Shown: piece by piece, positions 52,881 through 62,024 of the stretch
How positions within the stretch are numbered: the first letter of the stretch is position 1
Layout: every line of letters starts with the position of its first letter
From: Desulfosporosinus sp. Sb-LF
GTDB lineage: Bacteria; Bacillota; Desulfitobacteriia; Desulfitobacteriales; Desulfitobacteriaceae
NCBI RefSeq assembly: GCF_004766055.1
Contig: NZ_SPQR01000002.1
Location: forward strand, 346,764-410,763
Length of the DNA stretch: 64,000 nucleotides
Direction: 5' to 3'
Notes under the pieces: generated by a model
Told to the model about the DNA's origin: nothing
What the model saw: the letters and a program-made list of their open reading frames with translations, nothing else
Databases searched by the model: none
Translations under genes and position numbers: made by a program

Positions 52881-52921
52881 AGTATGAGCTTTGTAGATAA
52901 AAGGGGAAAGGTGAGATAGAC

Positions 52922-53767
52922 GTGAAGAGAACATCGCTGATTTCGGAACTACGTGAAATAATAGCACAGGAAAAGGGTCGAGGGCGTCAGATTGCACTCG
53001 TTCCGACCATGGGATACTTGCATCGCGGGCATCTTAGCTTAATTGAGCAGGCTAAACAGACTGGAGCCTTCATCGTGTTAAGTATTTTTGTCAATCCATT
53101 GCAGTTTGGCCCAAACGAAGATTATTCTCGTTACCCCAGGGATTTGGAGCGGGATGCCCGTTTAGTGGAAGAGGCTGGAGTAGATGCGCTTTTTCATCCA
53201 ACTACTGAGGAGATGTACCCGCGCCCCATGGTTACTTATGTCGAGGTAGGACAGTTGGACTCGATGCTCTGCGGAGCAAATCGGCCTGGACATTTCCGTG
53301 GAGTGGCTACAGTTGTAAGTAAGTTGTTTCATATTGTTCAACCAGACCTAGCCTTTTTTGGACAGAAGGATTATCAGCAATATCTGATTATCCAGAGAAT
53401 GGTGAGCGATTTAAATCTTCCAGTCAAGGTTTGTCCAGTTTCGATTGTTCGAGAAGAAGATGGTTTGGCTTTAAGCTCGCGCAATGTCTTCTTAACTCCG
53501 GAACAGCGTATGGAAGCCGTGATTTTATCCAAGAGCCTTAACGAGGCAGAAAGACTTATTCAAGCGGGGGGCCAATCAACGAGGGAAATTGAGAAATTAC
53601 TACGAGAAAGAATTACCCGTGAGAGTCAGGGTGTCATTGATTACGTTGAAGTCAGGGATGCGGAAGACTTGTCAGAAGTAACCGATATTATACGGCCAGT
53701 GGTTATGGCCTTAGCGGTTAGATTTGGGTCAACCCGGTTGATTGATAATAAAGTAGTGGAGGTGTAA
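52922..53767 (+). CDS. panC: Pantoate-beta-alanine ligase
   Basis: This 281-residue synthetase joins pantoate and beta-alanine using [21 protein letters not shown] carries the HxGH-type site; [40 protein letters not shown] and [10 protein letters not shown] are diagnostic. The GTG start at 52922 follows AAAGGTGAG. panD begins 4 bp after the stop. Confidence 0.96.
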   Translation: MKRTSLISELREIIAQEKGRGRQIALVPTMGYLHRGHLSLIEQAKQTGAFIVLSIFVNPLQFGPNEDYSRYPRDLERDARLVEEAGVDALFHPTTEEMYPRPMVTYVEVGQLDSMLCGANRPGHFRGVATVVSKLFHIVQPDLAFFGQKDYQQYLIIQRMVSDLNLPVKVCPVSIVREEDGLALSSRNVFLTPEQRMEAVILSKSLNEAERLIQAGGQSTREIEKLLRERITRESQGVIDYVEVRDAEDLSEVTDIIRPVVMALAVRFGSTRLIDNKVVEV

Positions 53768-53771
53768 CCCC

Positions 53772-54155
53772 TTGTTTAGGATGATGATGAAATCCAAACT
53801 TCATAGGGCAACCGTGACACAAGCAAATCTCCAGTATGTGGGAAGTATCACGATTGATACCGAGCTGATGGAAAACGCAGATATTTTGCCTAATGAGAAG
53901 GTTCAGGTTGTGAACAACAACAATGGGGCAAGGTTTGAAACTTACGTTATTCCCGGAGAGCGGAACTCAGGGGTGATCTGTCTTAATGGGGCCGCTGCTC
54001 GTCAGGTGCAGGTAGGGGACCAAGTCATTATTATTTCATATGCAATGCTCACGGATGAAGAAGCACATCAGTATAATCCTAAAGTTGTTTTTGTCGATGA
54101 TGAAAACCACCCAACAAAGATTGCAACGGAAGAAATTCATGGACAAAAATCTTGA
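53772..54155 (+). CDS. panD: Aspartate 1-decarboxylase proenzyme
   Basis: This 127-residue protein self-cleaves between Gly and Ser in YVGSITID (about residues 24-25) to form the pyruvoyl cofactor and makes beta-alanine from aspartate. [19 protein letters not shown] and [12 protein letters not shown] are conserved. The TTG at 53772 is chosen: GGAGGTG lies 7-8 nt upstream, and the resulting [15 protein letters not shown] aligns with the Bacillus N-terminus; three ATGs shortly downstream lack a proper SD. Confidence 0.94.
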   Translation: MFRMMMKSKLHRATVTQANLQYVGSITIDTELMENADILPNEKVQVVNNNNGARFETYVIPGERNSGVICLNGAAARQVQVGDQVIIISYAMLTDEEAHQYNPKVVFVDDENHPTKIATEEIHGQKS

Positions 54156-54222
54156 CGCGATGTGTTAGAATGACTCGGTTTTCTTAAAGAGGATTCTGGC
54201 AATTTAGAAAGGTGGCGAACCT

Positions 54223-55149
54223 ATGACTCATAAGATTGACGAAGAGATGTTACAGACTTTAGCAGGAGAGGTTAAAGCACTAAAAAAAGAACGTAAAGCA
54301 GTTATCTTAGCTCATTATTATCAGAGACCAGAAGTTCAGGATATTGCTGATTTTGTCGGAGATTCCTTGCAACTGAGTCAACAGGCGGCCAAAACAGACG
54401 CCGAAGTTATTGTGTTTTGCGGCGTACATTTTATGGCTGAAAGTGCTGCCATTTTATCACCAGACAAAGTGGTCCTGTTGCCTGAGCTGAACGCGGGTTG
54501 CCCTATGGCAGACATGGTTGATGCTGAAGCTCTGCGTGCTTACAAAAAGAGGATTCCAGGAGTTCGGATAGTCTGTTATGTTAATTCTTCTGCCGAGGTT
54601 AAGGCAGAGAGCGATATCTGCTGCACTTCCTCTAACGCGGTAAAGGTGATACAGTCCTTACAGGGAGATGATATTCTATTTATTCCGGATGAAAACCTTG
54701 GCCGTTATGCCGCAAAAATCCTTGGACGCTCACTTCAATTATGGCCTGGGTACTGTAAAACTCATGATCGATTGACGAAAGAAGATATTCTCAAAGCCAG
54801 AAAAGAGCATCCGTTAGCAAAGGTCATCGTACACCCGGAATGTCGCGAAGATATTTGCCAGGAAGCCGATTATATAGGGTCTACAGCAGGATTAATTACG
54901 TATGCTCAGAACTCAGAAAATAAAGAATTTATTGTAGGTACGGAGTCTGGAATTTTACATCGGCTCCATCAGGTTTGCCCAGATAAAGAATTCTATCTTG
55001 CTTCAGAACGTTTGGTCTGTCCGAATATGAAATCAACAACATTAGCTAAAGTAAGGGATGCACTTAAAACCCTCTCTCCTCGTATTACGGTGAAAGAGGA
55101 AATACGTGTTAGAGCCAAAGAGGCTCTAGACCGAATGCTTGCCTTGTAA
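54223..55149 (+). CDS. nadA: Quinolinate synthase
   Basis: This 308-residue [4Fe-4S] enzyme condenses iminoaspartate with DHAP. VILAHYYQRPEVQDIADFVGDSL, VFCGVHFMAESAAIL, AGCPMAD, SSAEVKAESDICCTSSNAV, HPECREDICQEAD and LASERLVCPNM include the three cluster-ligating cysteines. The ATG at 54223 follows AAAGGTGG. It heads nadA-nadB-nadC-birA. No NiaR/NadR operator is recognisable in the 67 bp upstream. Confidence 0.97.
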   Translation: MTHKIDEEMLQTLAGEVKALKKERKAVILAHYYQRPEVQDIADFVGDSLQLSQQAAKTDAEVIVFCGVHFMAESAAILSPDKVVLLPELNAGCPMADMVDAEALRAYKKRIPGVRIVCYVNSSAEVKAESDICCTSSNAVKVIQSLQGDDILFIPDENLGRYAAKILGRSLQLWPGYCKTHDRLTKEDILKARKEHPLAKVIVHPECREDICQEADYIGSTAGLITYAQNSENKEFIVGTESGILHRLHQVCPDKEFYLASERLVCPNMKSTTLAKVRDALKTLSPRITVKEEIRVRAKEALDRMLAL

Positions 55150-55167
55150 GCAGCAGAAGGGCAGGGG

Positions 55168-56817
55168 ATGGGCACGTTGAGACGTTATTTATACCCTTGG
55201 GCCAAATCGGGAGTGAAGGTCTTTGATTCGGACGTACTTGTTTTGGGAAGCGGTATTGCCGGTTTGTATACGGCAATTAAAGCAAGTGAGCAATTTCAAG
55301 TGACCGTACTTACGAAAAAAAAGATTGAAGAAAGCAATACTGAGCATGCGCAGGGTGGGATTGCGGTAGCTATTGATGAAGCAGACTCTCCGACTTTGCA
55401 TTTTGAGGACACATTACGGGCAGGCGCCGGGCTCTGTGACCCCTCAATCGTAAGGATTCTGGTTGAAGAGGGGCCTACTTGTGTTAAAGAACTCATGGAC
55501 ATAGGCGCTCAATTTGATCGCCAGAATGGGCAACTTGCACTCACGCGTGAAGGCGCCCATAGCCAGAGGAGAATACTGCACGCGCAGGGAGATGCCACTG
55601 GCTGGGAAATTGAACGAGCTTTGGTGGCCAGAGTGAAAGAAAGTCCTAATGTCACTGTCCGAGAAGGTCGTTTTGTGGTTGATCTGTTAGAGAATGGTAA
55701 TGGAGATATCGTAGGAGCGTTGGTTCTTAACGAGGAAACAGGAGAGTTGGAAGGTCACTTAGCAAGTGCAGTGGTTCTAGCAACCGGAGGTTTAGGGCAA
55801 GTTTATCGTTTTACGACGAATCCCAGTGTTGCAACAGGGGATGGAATCGCGGCCGCTTGGCGTGCTGGAGCAGATTTAATGGATATGGAATTTGTGCAAT
55901 TTCACCCCACAACGTTATTAATTGCCAATGCACCCCGTTTTCTCATATCTGAAGCGGTGCGTGGAGAAGGTGCTTTTTTAATTAATGCTGCTGGGAAACG
56001 TTTTATGGAAAATGTACCAGGGAAAGAACTTGCTCCGCGTGATATTGTCGCTCGGGCCATCTGGAAGGAAATGAACGATGGTCTAGTGTATTTGGATTTT
56101 CGTCCTATTGGGAAGGAGTGCATATTAGAACGATTTCCTACCATATATCAAACTTGTTTAAAGTACGGAATTAATGTATTGACGACCCCCGTACCAGTTG
56201 CCCCAGCTGCTCACTATATGATGGGTGGAGTTGCCACAAACTCCTATGGAGAAACAAGCGTTAGACATCTTTATGCTGCTGGGGAGTGCGCCTGTAATGC
56301 GGTACACGGTGCAAATCGCCTAGCAAGTAACTCCTTGCTGGATGGATTGGTTTTCGGGTCACGCATTGTGGAAAGAATAAGGGATAAGTTCCAAGCAACA
56401 CGTCCTTCTTGGGAGGAAGTTGTCGGCCCTGAAGGAGGCGTGGGGGATACAGGAATTGGAATTATTGGAGCTAGGAAACAGTTGAATGATCAAAGTTTGC
56501 GAAACCAAATCCAAAATTTGATGTGGGACAATGTGGGTATTTTGCGGAATGAGGCGGGCCTTAAGATGGCTGCAGAGTTATTGTTAGCCTGGGAGCAAGA
56601 TAATTTTTTCATCAGTGGTGTGGATGACCTTGAAACAGCTAACATGTTGACAGCGGGGGTGGTTATAGCAAAGGCCGCTTTCAAACGTCAGGAGAGCAGA
56701 GGTGGGCATTTCCGATCTGATTATCCGTTGAGGCTTGATGGACTCTGGAGAAAGCACTCTTTGCAATGTATGGAGGGATATTATGTACGCTACGTTCCAG
56801 TTTCAGGAACTGATTGA
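55168..56817 (+). CDS. nadB: L-aspartate oxidase
   Basis: This 549-residue flavoenzyme makes iminoaspartate for NadA. The FAD-binding VLVLGSGIAGLYTAIKAS, the EHAQGGIAVAI substrate motif, HFEDTLRAGAGLCD, the second FAD motif VVLATGGLGQVYRFTTNP and MEFVQFHPTTL with HYMMGGVATN are conserved. The C-terminal helical domain is complete. The ATG at 55168 is taken; a GTG around residue 16 is an alternative. It overlaps nadC by 35 bp. Confidence 0.96.
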   Translation: MGTLRRYLYPWAKSGVKVFDSDVLVLGSGIAGLYTAIKASEQFQVTVLTKKKIEESNTEHAQGGIAVAIDEADSPTLHFEDTLRAGAGLCDPSIVRILVEEGPTCVKELMDIGAQFDRQNGQLALTREGAHSQRRILHAQGDATGWEIERALVARVKESPNVTVREGRFVVDLLENGNGDIVGALVLNEETGELEGHLASAVVLATGGLGQVYRFTTNPSVATGDGIAAAWRAGADLMDMEFVQFHPTTLLIANAPRFLISEAVRGEGAFLINAAGKRFMENVPGKELAPRDIVARAIWKEMNDGLVYLDFRPIGKECILERFPTIYQTCLKYGINVLTTPVPVAPAAHYMMGGVATNSYGETSVRHLYAAGECACNAVHGANRLASNSLLDGLVFGSRIVERIRDKFQATRPSWEEVVGPEGGVGDTGIGIIGARKQLNDQSLRNQIQNLMWDNVGILRNEAGLKMAAELLLAWEQDNFFISGVDDLETANMLTAGVVIAKAAFKRQESRGGHFRSDYPLRLDGLWRKHSLQCMEGYYVRYVPVSGTD

Positions 56818-57655
56818 TCAGGCATTGAAAGAAGATATTGGGACGGGGGACCTTAGTACCAGGATTTTTCCGGAAAACTTGACTGGGTTGGCCAAACTTT
56901 ATGCTAAACAAGAAGGTGTGGTTGCTGGTCTAGTGCTGGTCGAGGGGGTTTTTGGGCGTATCGATCCTCGGATTCAGGTCAATAGGTTGGTCAAAGACGG
57001 AGATACAGTGAAAGTCGGAGAAGGTGTACTAGAGCTGGCTGGTCCCTTTTGTAGTATATTGCAGGGAGAGCGGACGGCGTTGAATTTCTTGCAGCATCTC
57101 TCTGGAATCGCCACAGCAACAAAACGAGCCGTTGATCTGGTAGAAGGGCTTCCGGTTAGGATTGTGGATACGCGAAAGACTCTTCCGGGATGGCGTTCAT
57201 TACAGAAATATGCGGTCAGAGTCGGTGGTGGACAGAATCATCGATTTGGGCTGTATGATGCGGTGATGTTAAAGGATAATCATCTTGCCGCAGCGGGTGG
57301 ATTAACGGAGGCGGTTGAACGAATCAGAGCTCAAGTTGGGCATATGACGAAGATTGAGGTTGAGTGTGAGACGATCGAACAGGTGAAAGAAGCGATATTT
57401 TGTGGTGTCGATGTGATTATGCTCGACAACATGGAAATAGAAGAAATGCGGGAAGCAGTACGGTATATCGATAAGCGAACAATCGTTGAAGCATCGGGGG
57501 GAATGGGGGAAGAACGCCTTCGTGCCGTGGCTGAGACGGGGGTTGACCTAATTTCGATTGGTGCTTTGACCCATTCGGTTAAGGCTTTAGACTTTAGTCT
57601 TGATCTGGGTGAGATCAAAGCTACGACTAGGAAGAATTGGGAAAGAGGAATTTAA
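56783..57655 (+). CDS. nadC: Nicotinate-nucleotide pyrophosphorylase (carboxylating)
   Basis: This 290-residue quinolinate phosphoribosyltransferase shows LIDQALKEDIGTGDLSTRIF, GERTALNFLQHLSGIATATKRAVD, VDTRKTLPGWRSLQKYAVRVGGGQNHRFGLYDAVMLKDNH, and EASGGMGEERLRAVAETGVDLISIGALTHS. The start is the ATG at 56783, with GGAGGG 4-9 nt upstream, inside the nadB frame. It completes de novo NAD synthesis from Asp with nadA and nadB, and birA follows directly. Confidence 0.97.
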   Translation: MYATFQFQELIDQALKEDIGTGDLSTRIFPENLTGLAKLYAKQEGVVAGLVLVEGVFGRIDPRIQVNRLVKDGDTVKVGEGVLELAGPFCSILQGERTALNFLQHLSGIATATKRAVDLVEGLPVRIVDTRKTLPGWRSLQKYAVRVGGGQNHRFGLYDAVMLKDNHLAAAGGLTEAVERIRAQVGHMTKIEVECETIEQVKEAIFCGVDVIMLDNMEIEEMREAVRYIDKRTIVEASGGMGEERLRAVAETGVDLISIGALTHSVKALDFSLDLGEIKATTRKNWERGI

Positions 57656-58639
57656 ATGGTACGTCATGACATCCTTAATCTCCTCGTCGCAGCGCAGGCT
57701 GAAGAATACGTGTCTGGCGAAAGGGTTAGTCAACATTTAAATGTTACGCGGGCAGCCATTTGGAAACAGATTAAGGTTCTGAGAGAAGAAGGTTTTGTAA
57801 TTGAGGCGCAGACGAAAAATGGTTACCGCTTATTACAGACTCCCTTCGCCTTAAATGAGTGGGTTTTAAAGCAGGTGTTGACCACAGCATCCCTAGGATG
57901 CAAGATCAACCTTGAGGACGAGTTGGAATCTACAAACGATCGAGCTAAAGAGCTCGCTTGCCAAAGCGGAATTCATGGACAAGTTGTTCTAGCAAAATGT
58001 CAGAACGCAGGGAGAGGAAGGTTACAGAGACAGTGGGAATCCCCGAGAGGTGGTCTCTGGATGTCCGTGGTACTTCGGCCCAATTTGTCATTGGCAGATG
58101 CCTCAAAAATTACCCTAGCGGCAAGTGTTGCTATTGTCGATGCGCTAGATGAGCTCTTTAAGTTGCGTGTCGGAATTAAGTGGCCTAATGACCTTGTTTT
58201 CAATGGACAAAAAATAGCCGGTATTCTTGGGGAAGTCGTGGGAGAGTGGAATGCTGTTCGAACTTTGGTTCTTGGAATGGGAATTAACGTCAATTTCCCT
58301 CGTGAACAATTGAGTGCATCCCTGAACGCAACGACTCTTCAAGAAATTATGGGGTATGAAGTTGATTTGAACAAGGTCGCCGCTACAATCCTAAAAAATT
58401 TGGAAAACGAATTAGCGTATATCGAAGGTAAAGAGTTCGAGAGGCTGAGATTGAGTTGGTCGGAAAAGGCGGTTGGTTTGGGCGAAGAAGTAAGAGTTTT
58501 ACGGGGTGAGCATGTGTTCGATGGTACTTTCAAGGGAATCTCCATCGATGGAGCGTTACTTCTTGAGACGGAGGATGGAGAAAAAAGCTTTTCTGCGGGA
58601 GAAGTCCAACTTCGTTCCAAAATGACAGAGTATTTCTAG
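57656..58639 (+). CDS. birA: Biotin-protein ligase and biotin repressor
   Basis: This 327-residue protein has an N-terminal winged HTH (about 1-65; VSGERVSQHLNVTRAAIWKQIKVL), a catalytic domain with the biotinyl-5'-AMP loop NAGRGRLQRQWESPRGGLWMS (about residues 118-138) and KWPNDLVFNGQKIAGIL, and a C-terminal SH3-like domain (about 275-327). The HTH makes it a repressor as well as a ligase. The matching operator is visible at bioY, 75 bp after its stop. Confidence 0.96.
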   Translation: MVRHDILNLLVAAQAEEYVSGERVSQHLNVTRAAIWKQIKVLREEGFVIEAQTKNGYRLLQTPFALNEWVLKQVLTTASLGCKINLEDELESTNDRAKELACQSGIHGQVVLAKCQNAGRGRLQRQWESPRGGLWMSVVLRPNLSLADASKITLAASVAIVDALDELFKLRVGIKWPNDLVFNGQKIAGILGEVVGEWNAVRTLVLGMGINVNFPREQLSASLNATTLQEIMGYEVDLNKVAATILKNLENELAYIEGKEFERLRLSWSEKAVGLGEEVRVLRGEHVFDGTFKGISIDGALLLETEDGEKSFSAGEVQLRSKMTEYF

Positions 58640-58712
58640 GCTTAGGATAGCCATGTAAGGCAAGGTTTCTTTTTACGCCTCTCTTGGAGTGGATTGAAAG
58701 GCATCAGATTCT

Positions 58713-58747
58713 ATTGTAAACTATAATATAAGATATAGGTTTACAAT
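58713..58747 (+). promoter_or_regulatory. BirA operator of bioY
   Basis: Perfect 9-bp inverted arms ATTGTAAAC (58713-58721) and GTTTACAAT (58739-58747) are separated by 17 bp. This matches the Firmicute BirA site of TTGT(T/A)AAC-type half-sites. A TATAAT lies inside the spacer at 58722-58727, so binding should block transcription. Confidence 0.85.
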
Positions 58748-58763
58748 AGAAGGAGGAGTTGAG

Positions 58764-59306
58764 TTGAAAACAAGGAAAATGGCAATGACGTCCGTAATGG
58801 CAGCACTGATGTGTTTGGCGGGGATGTTAATTCACTGGGTTTCACCTGGGTTGGTTCCCTTTAGTGTTTTACCGGTATTAGTCTTTATGTCCGGTATCAT
58901 TCTTGGCGCCGAGTATGCAGCTATGGCTATGTTGGTGTATTTGGTTTTGGGGCTTTTTGGGCTGCCTGTCTTTTCGTCCGCTCCGTTTGGAGGGTTAGGT
59001 TATATTTTAAAGCCCACTTTTGGATTTCTACTGGGCAATGTAGTGGCTGCTTATGTAGTGGGGCGAGTATATCGTGAAGGAAGTCTTCGGTCGGCGATTG
59101 TCGGCGTACTGTTGGGGCTTGTGGCCTTGTATCTCTGTGGCTTAACCTATCTTTATGTAATTTTACACTGGATGTTACACCGTCCGACTAGCATTGCTGG
59201 TGTTCTGATGATCGGTTTTGTTCCCTTTATTTTGGGGGATCTTATGAAAGCCGGAGTTGCCGTCTGGATCGGTCAGGAAGTGGTTCGTCGGCGTCAAAGC
59301 GCCTAA
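58764..59306 (+). CDS. bioY: Biotin transporter BioY
   Basis: This 180-residue integral membrane protein has about six hydrophobic helices. [46 protein letters not shown] and [16 protein letters not shown] are BioY family signatures. It is the biotin-binding S component of an ECF transporter, or works alone. The TTG start at 58764 is 5 nt after AAGGAGGAG. No biotin synthesis genes are in the window, which suggests biotin is imported. Confidence 0.95.
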   Translation: MKTRKMAMTSVMAALMCLAGMLIHWVSPGLVPFSVLPVLVFMSGIILGAEYAAMAMLVYLVLGLFGLPVFSSAPFGGLGYILKPTFGFLLGNVVAAYVVGRVYREGSLRSAIVGVLLGLVALYLCGLTYLYVILHWMLHRPTSIAGVLMIGFVPFILGDLMKAGVAVWIGQEVVRRRQSA

Positions 59307-59338
59307 AGGACACTCACTTAGTCAAAAGGAGAGTTATT

Positions 59339-60106
59339 ATGATTCTATTATTTGACGTTGGTAATACGAATATTGTATTGGGAGTTTATAATGAGCGAGC
59401 CCTTACTCATCATTGGCGGGTGTCCACGGATAAATCCCGAACTATGGATGAGTATGCAGTGGTTATCAAAAATTTATTCGATTTTAATAGGTTATCCTTA
59501 CAAGAAATAAGTGCGGTCGTTATTTCTTCAGTAGTTCCTCCGGTGATGCCAACATTGGAAGCTCTTACCCGAAAGTACTTTGGCGTAGAACCTCTGGTTG
59601 TGGGACCTGGTATCAAAACTGGGATGCCCATTGTCTATGATAACCCTAGAGAAGTTGGTGCTGACCGCATTGTGAATGCCGTGGCCGCATATACTAAATA
59701 CGGAGGACCACTTGTCATAGTGGATTTCGGAACAGCAACGACATTTTGTGTAGTATCGAAACGCGGAGAATATTTAGGTGGAGCAATTGCTCCCGGAATA
59801 GGGATTTCGACAGAAGCACTGTTTCAGAGGGCATCGAAGTTACCACGTATCGAAATGGTTAAGCCTACTTCAGTCATCGCTAAGAATACAGTGGCAGGAA
59901 TGCAATCGGGAATTTACTATGGCTTCACCGGTCAGGTTGACGGTATTGTTAAACGTATGAAAGCGGAAATGGGATCGGAGACCAAAGTGATTGCAACCGG
60001 CGGATTAGCGGAAATGATCTCTCAAGAATCAGAAACGATCGAAATGGTCGATCCATTCTTGACACTCGAGGGACTTTTGTTAATCTATGAACGTAATCAG
60101 AAATAG
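59339..60106 (+). CDS. coaX: Type III pantothenate kinase
   Basis: This 255-residue ASKHA-fold kinase phosphorylates pantothenate, the first step of CoA synthesis. [57 protein letters not shown] and [11 protein letters not shown] are diagnostic. The ATG at 59339 follows AAAGGAGAG. It complements panC/panD a few kilobases upstream. Confidence 0.97.
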   Translation: MILLFDVGNTNIVLGVYNERALTHHWRVSTDKSRTMDEYAVVIKNLFDFNRLSLQEISAVVISSVVPPVMPTLEALTRKYFGVEPLVVGPGIKTGMPIVYDNPREVGADRIVNAVAAYTKYGGPLVIVDFGTATTFCVVSKRGEYLGGAIAPGIGISTEALFQRASKLPRIEMVKPTSVIAKNTVAGMQSGIYYGFTGQVDGIVKRMKAEMGSETKVIATGGLAEMISQESETIEMVDPFLTLEGLLLIYERNQK

Positions 60107-60126
60107 TAACTATGAGGAATTAAACA

Positions 60127-61083
60127 ATGAAATTAGGGCAGTATGAATTAGAAGTTCCTGTATTTTTGGCTCCTCTAGCCGGTGTGACGGATAAAGCGTT
60201 TCGTGAAACGGTCTGCGCTGTAGGTGGAAAGTACGTATGGACAGAAATGATTAGTGATAAGGCATTAACTTATCAAAACTCAAGGACTTTAAAAATGTTG
60301 GATTTGCAAGGGGAAACTGAACCTAGAATTGTACAACTTTTTGGTTCAGAACCTGAGACAATGGCACGAGCGGCTCTCTTAGCCATAGAATGTAGTGCTA
60401 ATGTCATCGATATTAATATGGGATGTCCTGCGCCGAAAATTGTAAAAAATGGCGAAGGATCTGCGCTACTCAGAGATCTACCTCGCGCGCGGGAGATTGC
60501 TTCAGCTGTCGTTAGAGCTGTTGATGTACCGGTAACGGTAAAAATCCGTCTTGGTTGGAACGATGATGAGATTGTGGCTATTGAACTGGCCAAACTCCTT
60601 GAATCCGTGGGAGTCCAAATGCTAACGGTTCACGGGCGTACTCGCGAACAATTTTACTCAGGTAATGCCGATTGGGATTGGATCCGAAGAGTGAAGAGGG
60701 AAGTAGACATACCAGTCATTGGGAACGGGGATGTTTTAAAACCTGAAGATGCCAGCAGATTGATTGAGCAAACGGGATGTGACGGGGTCATGATTGGACG
60801 TGGAACTCTTGGAAATCCATGGCTCATTCCGCGAACCCAACATTTTCTAAAACATGGCATCCTATTGCCCGAACCGCCTATCGAGGAACGCATACAGGTT
60901 GCGTTGCAGCATTTTGATCGCGTATTGAATTATAAGGGTGAGAGAATCGGACTCAACGAAATGCGAAAACATGCAGTGTGGTATATCAAAGGGGTTAGGA
61001 AGGCAGCTCAATTGCGGGATGAGATCATGCAAACAAAGTCATCGGAAGAAATGCGAGTGATCTTCAGTCGAATTCTGCAATAA
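60127..61083 (+). CDS. dusB: tRNA-dihydrouridine synthase DusB
   Basis: This 318-residue FMN enzyme reduces uridine in tRNA. FLAPLAGVTDKAFRETV, VQLFGSEPETMARAA, IDINMGCPAPKIVKNGEGSALL (catalytic Cys), VTVKIRLGW, LTVHGRTREQFYSGNADW and VIGNGDVLKPEDA are in order. The ATG at 60127 follows GAGGAA. In many Firmicutes it precedes greA-lysS as here. Confidence 0.96.
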   Translation: MKLGQYELEVPVFLAPLAGVTDKAFRETVCAVGGKYVWTEMISDKALTYQNSRTLKMLDLQGETEPRIVQLFGSEPETMARAALLAIECSANVIDINMGCPAPKIVKNGEGSALLRDLPRAREIASAVVRAVDVPVTVKIRLGWNDDEIVAIELAKLLESVGVQMLTVHGRTREQFYSGNADWDWIRRVKREVDIPVIGNGDVLKPEDASRLIEQTGCDGVMIGRGTLGNPWLIPRTQHFLKHGILLPEPPIEERIQVALQHFDRVLNYKGERIGLNEMRKHAVWYIKGVRKAAQLRDEIMQTKSSEEMRVIFSRILQ

Positions 61084-61122
61084 CGAGAATAGTTTCTGTC
61101 GAAAAAAGAAAAAATACCAGAG

Positions 61123-61192
61123 CATTACTCGTTAAGGGGAAGAGTAGCATCCTTGACAATATTTTGCATGGTCCTTATAATAACGAGTAATG
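61123..61192. repeat. Inverted repeat bracketing the greA promoter
   Basis: CATTACTCGTTA (61123-61134) and TAACGAGTAATG (61181-61192) are perfect 12-bp inverted copies 46 bp apart. The right arm starts at the last base of the -10 box and covers the likely transcription start; the left arm is upstream of the -35. Confidence 0.75.
61153..61181 (+). promoter_or_regulatory. Sigma-A promoter of greA
   Basis: TTGACA (61153-61158) and TATAAT (61176-61181) are both consensus with a 17-bp spacer, so it should be very strong unless repressed. The 5' leader to greA is about 125 nt. Confidence 0.85.
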
Positions 61193-61312
61193 TCATGGAG
61201 GAATCTTTTAAGGAGTTCCTAGATTTAAAGGAAGTACGCATACAAGGTCTTTGAAGCGCGAGTGACTATTTGACGTACAATGCGTAGGACGAGAAAAGGG
61301 AGCGAGAGAAAT

Positions 61313-61783
61313 ATGGCTGAAAAGGAAGTCATTCTAACTTTAGAAGGACTCAAGAAACTTGAGGAAGAGTTGGAACTATCAAAGACAGTAAAGCGGCGGG
61401 AAGTGGCCGAACGTATTAAGCAAGCTATTGACTTTGGAGATATTAGTGAAAACTCAGAGTACGATGATGCCAAGAACGATCAGGCCTTCATCGAAGGACG
61501 GATTATTACTCTCGAGAAAATGTTGCGAAATGCGCGAGTTATTGATGACTATGAGGGAACAGATGTCGTGGCATTAGGCGCAAAAGTACGCTTAAAGGAT
61601 ATTGATTTTGGAGATGAAGAGGAGTACTTCATTGTTGGTTCGGCTGAGGCAGACCCAGGAACAAATAAGATTTCTAATGAATCGCCTGTAGGAAAGGCGG
61701 TACTGGGGCAACCTAAAGGATCTATGGTTGAAGTCAATGTTCCTGCAGGAATTTTACACTATCAGATATTGGATATTAAGTAA
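61313..61783 (+). CDS. greA: Transcription elongation factor GreA
   Basis: This 156-residue protein rescues backtracked RNA polymerase. The N-terminal coiled coil (about 5-75) has the tip residues in [16 protein letters not shown] (acidic DISENSEY), and the C-terminal FKBP-like domain includes [18 protein letters not shown]. The start is the ATG at 61313 after AAAAGGGAG; the frame opens 11 codons earlier. It has its own strong promoter. Confidence 0.97.
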   Translation: MAEKEVILTLEGLKKLEEELELSKTVKRREVAERIKQAIDFGDISENSEYDDAKNDQAFIEGRIITLEKMLRNARVIDDYEGTDVVALGAKVRLKDIDFGDEEEYFIVGSAEADPGTNKISNESPVGKAVLGQPKGSMVEVNVPAGILHYQILDIK

Positions 61784-61851
61784 GAATAGTTAAGGCATTT
61801 TATAGATTTACTTTGAGGTTTGAGTCATTGTTTAGCAAATGAGTTTATTTG

Positions 61852-61906
61852 AAGTGCAGTGTTTCTGTTGCGGTTTAACCACGTACAGATGCTGCACTTT
61901 GTTTAT
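61852..61906 (+). terminator. Intrinsic terminator after greA
   Basis: AAGTGCAG and CTGCACTT form the base of a long imperfect hairpin extended by CTGT/ACAG, followed by TGTTTATT. Confidence 0.65.
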
Positions 61907-61959
61907 TGACTAGGTGTCTGCCATAAAAAGGAAGAAAATATCTCTTATCTTGATCCTTC

Positions 61960-61989
61960 TTGTTTAGTAACGCCAAAGTTTGGTAAAAT
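61960..61989 (+). promoter_or_regulatory. Candidate sigma-A promoter of lysS
   Basis: TTGTTT (61960-61965) and TAAAAT (61984-61989) with an 18-bp spacer; TG precedes the -10. It lies 35 bp before the start. Confidence 0.5.
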
Positions 61990-62024
61990 TGATAAGATGA
62001 GAATAAATCGTGGGGGAATTAAGA

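Noticed and set aside
54145..54222. Sigma-A promoter or NiaR operator before nadA (TTGACG, TAGAAT)
   Set aside because: The two hexamers are only about 8 bp apart and no NiaR-type palindrome is visible.
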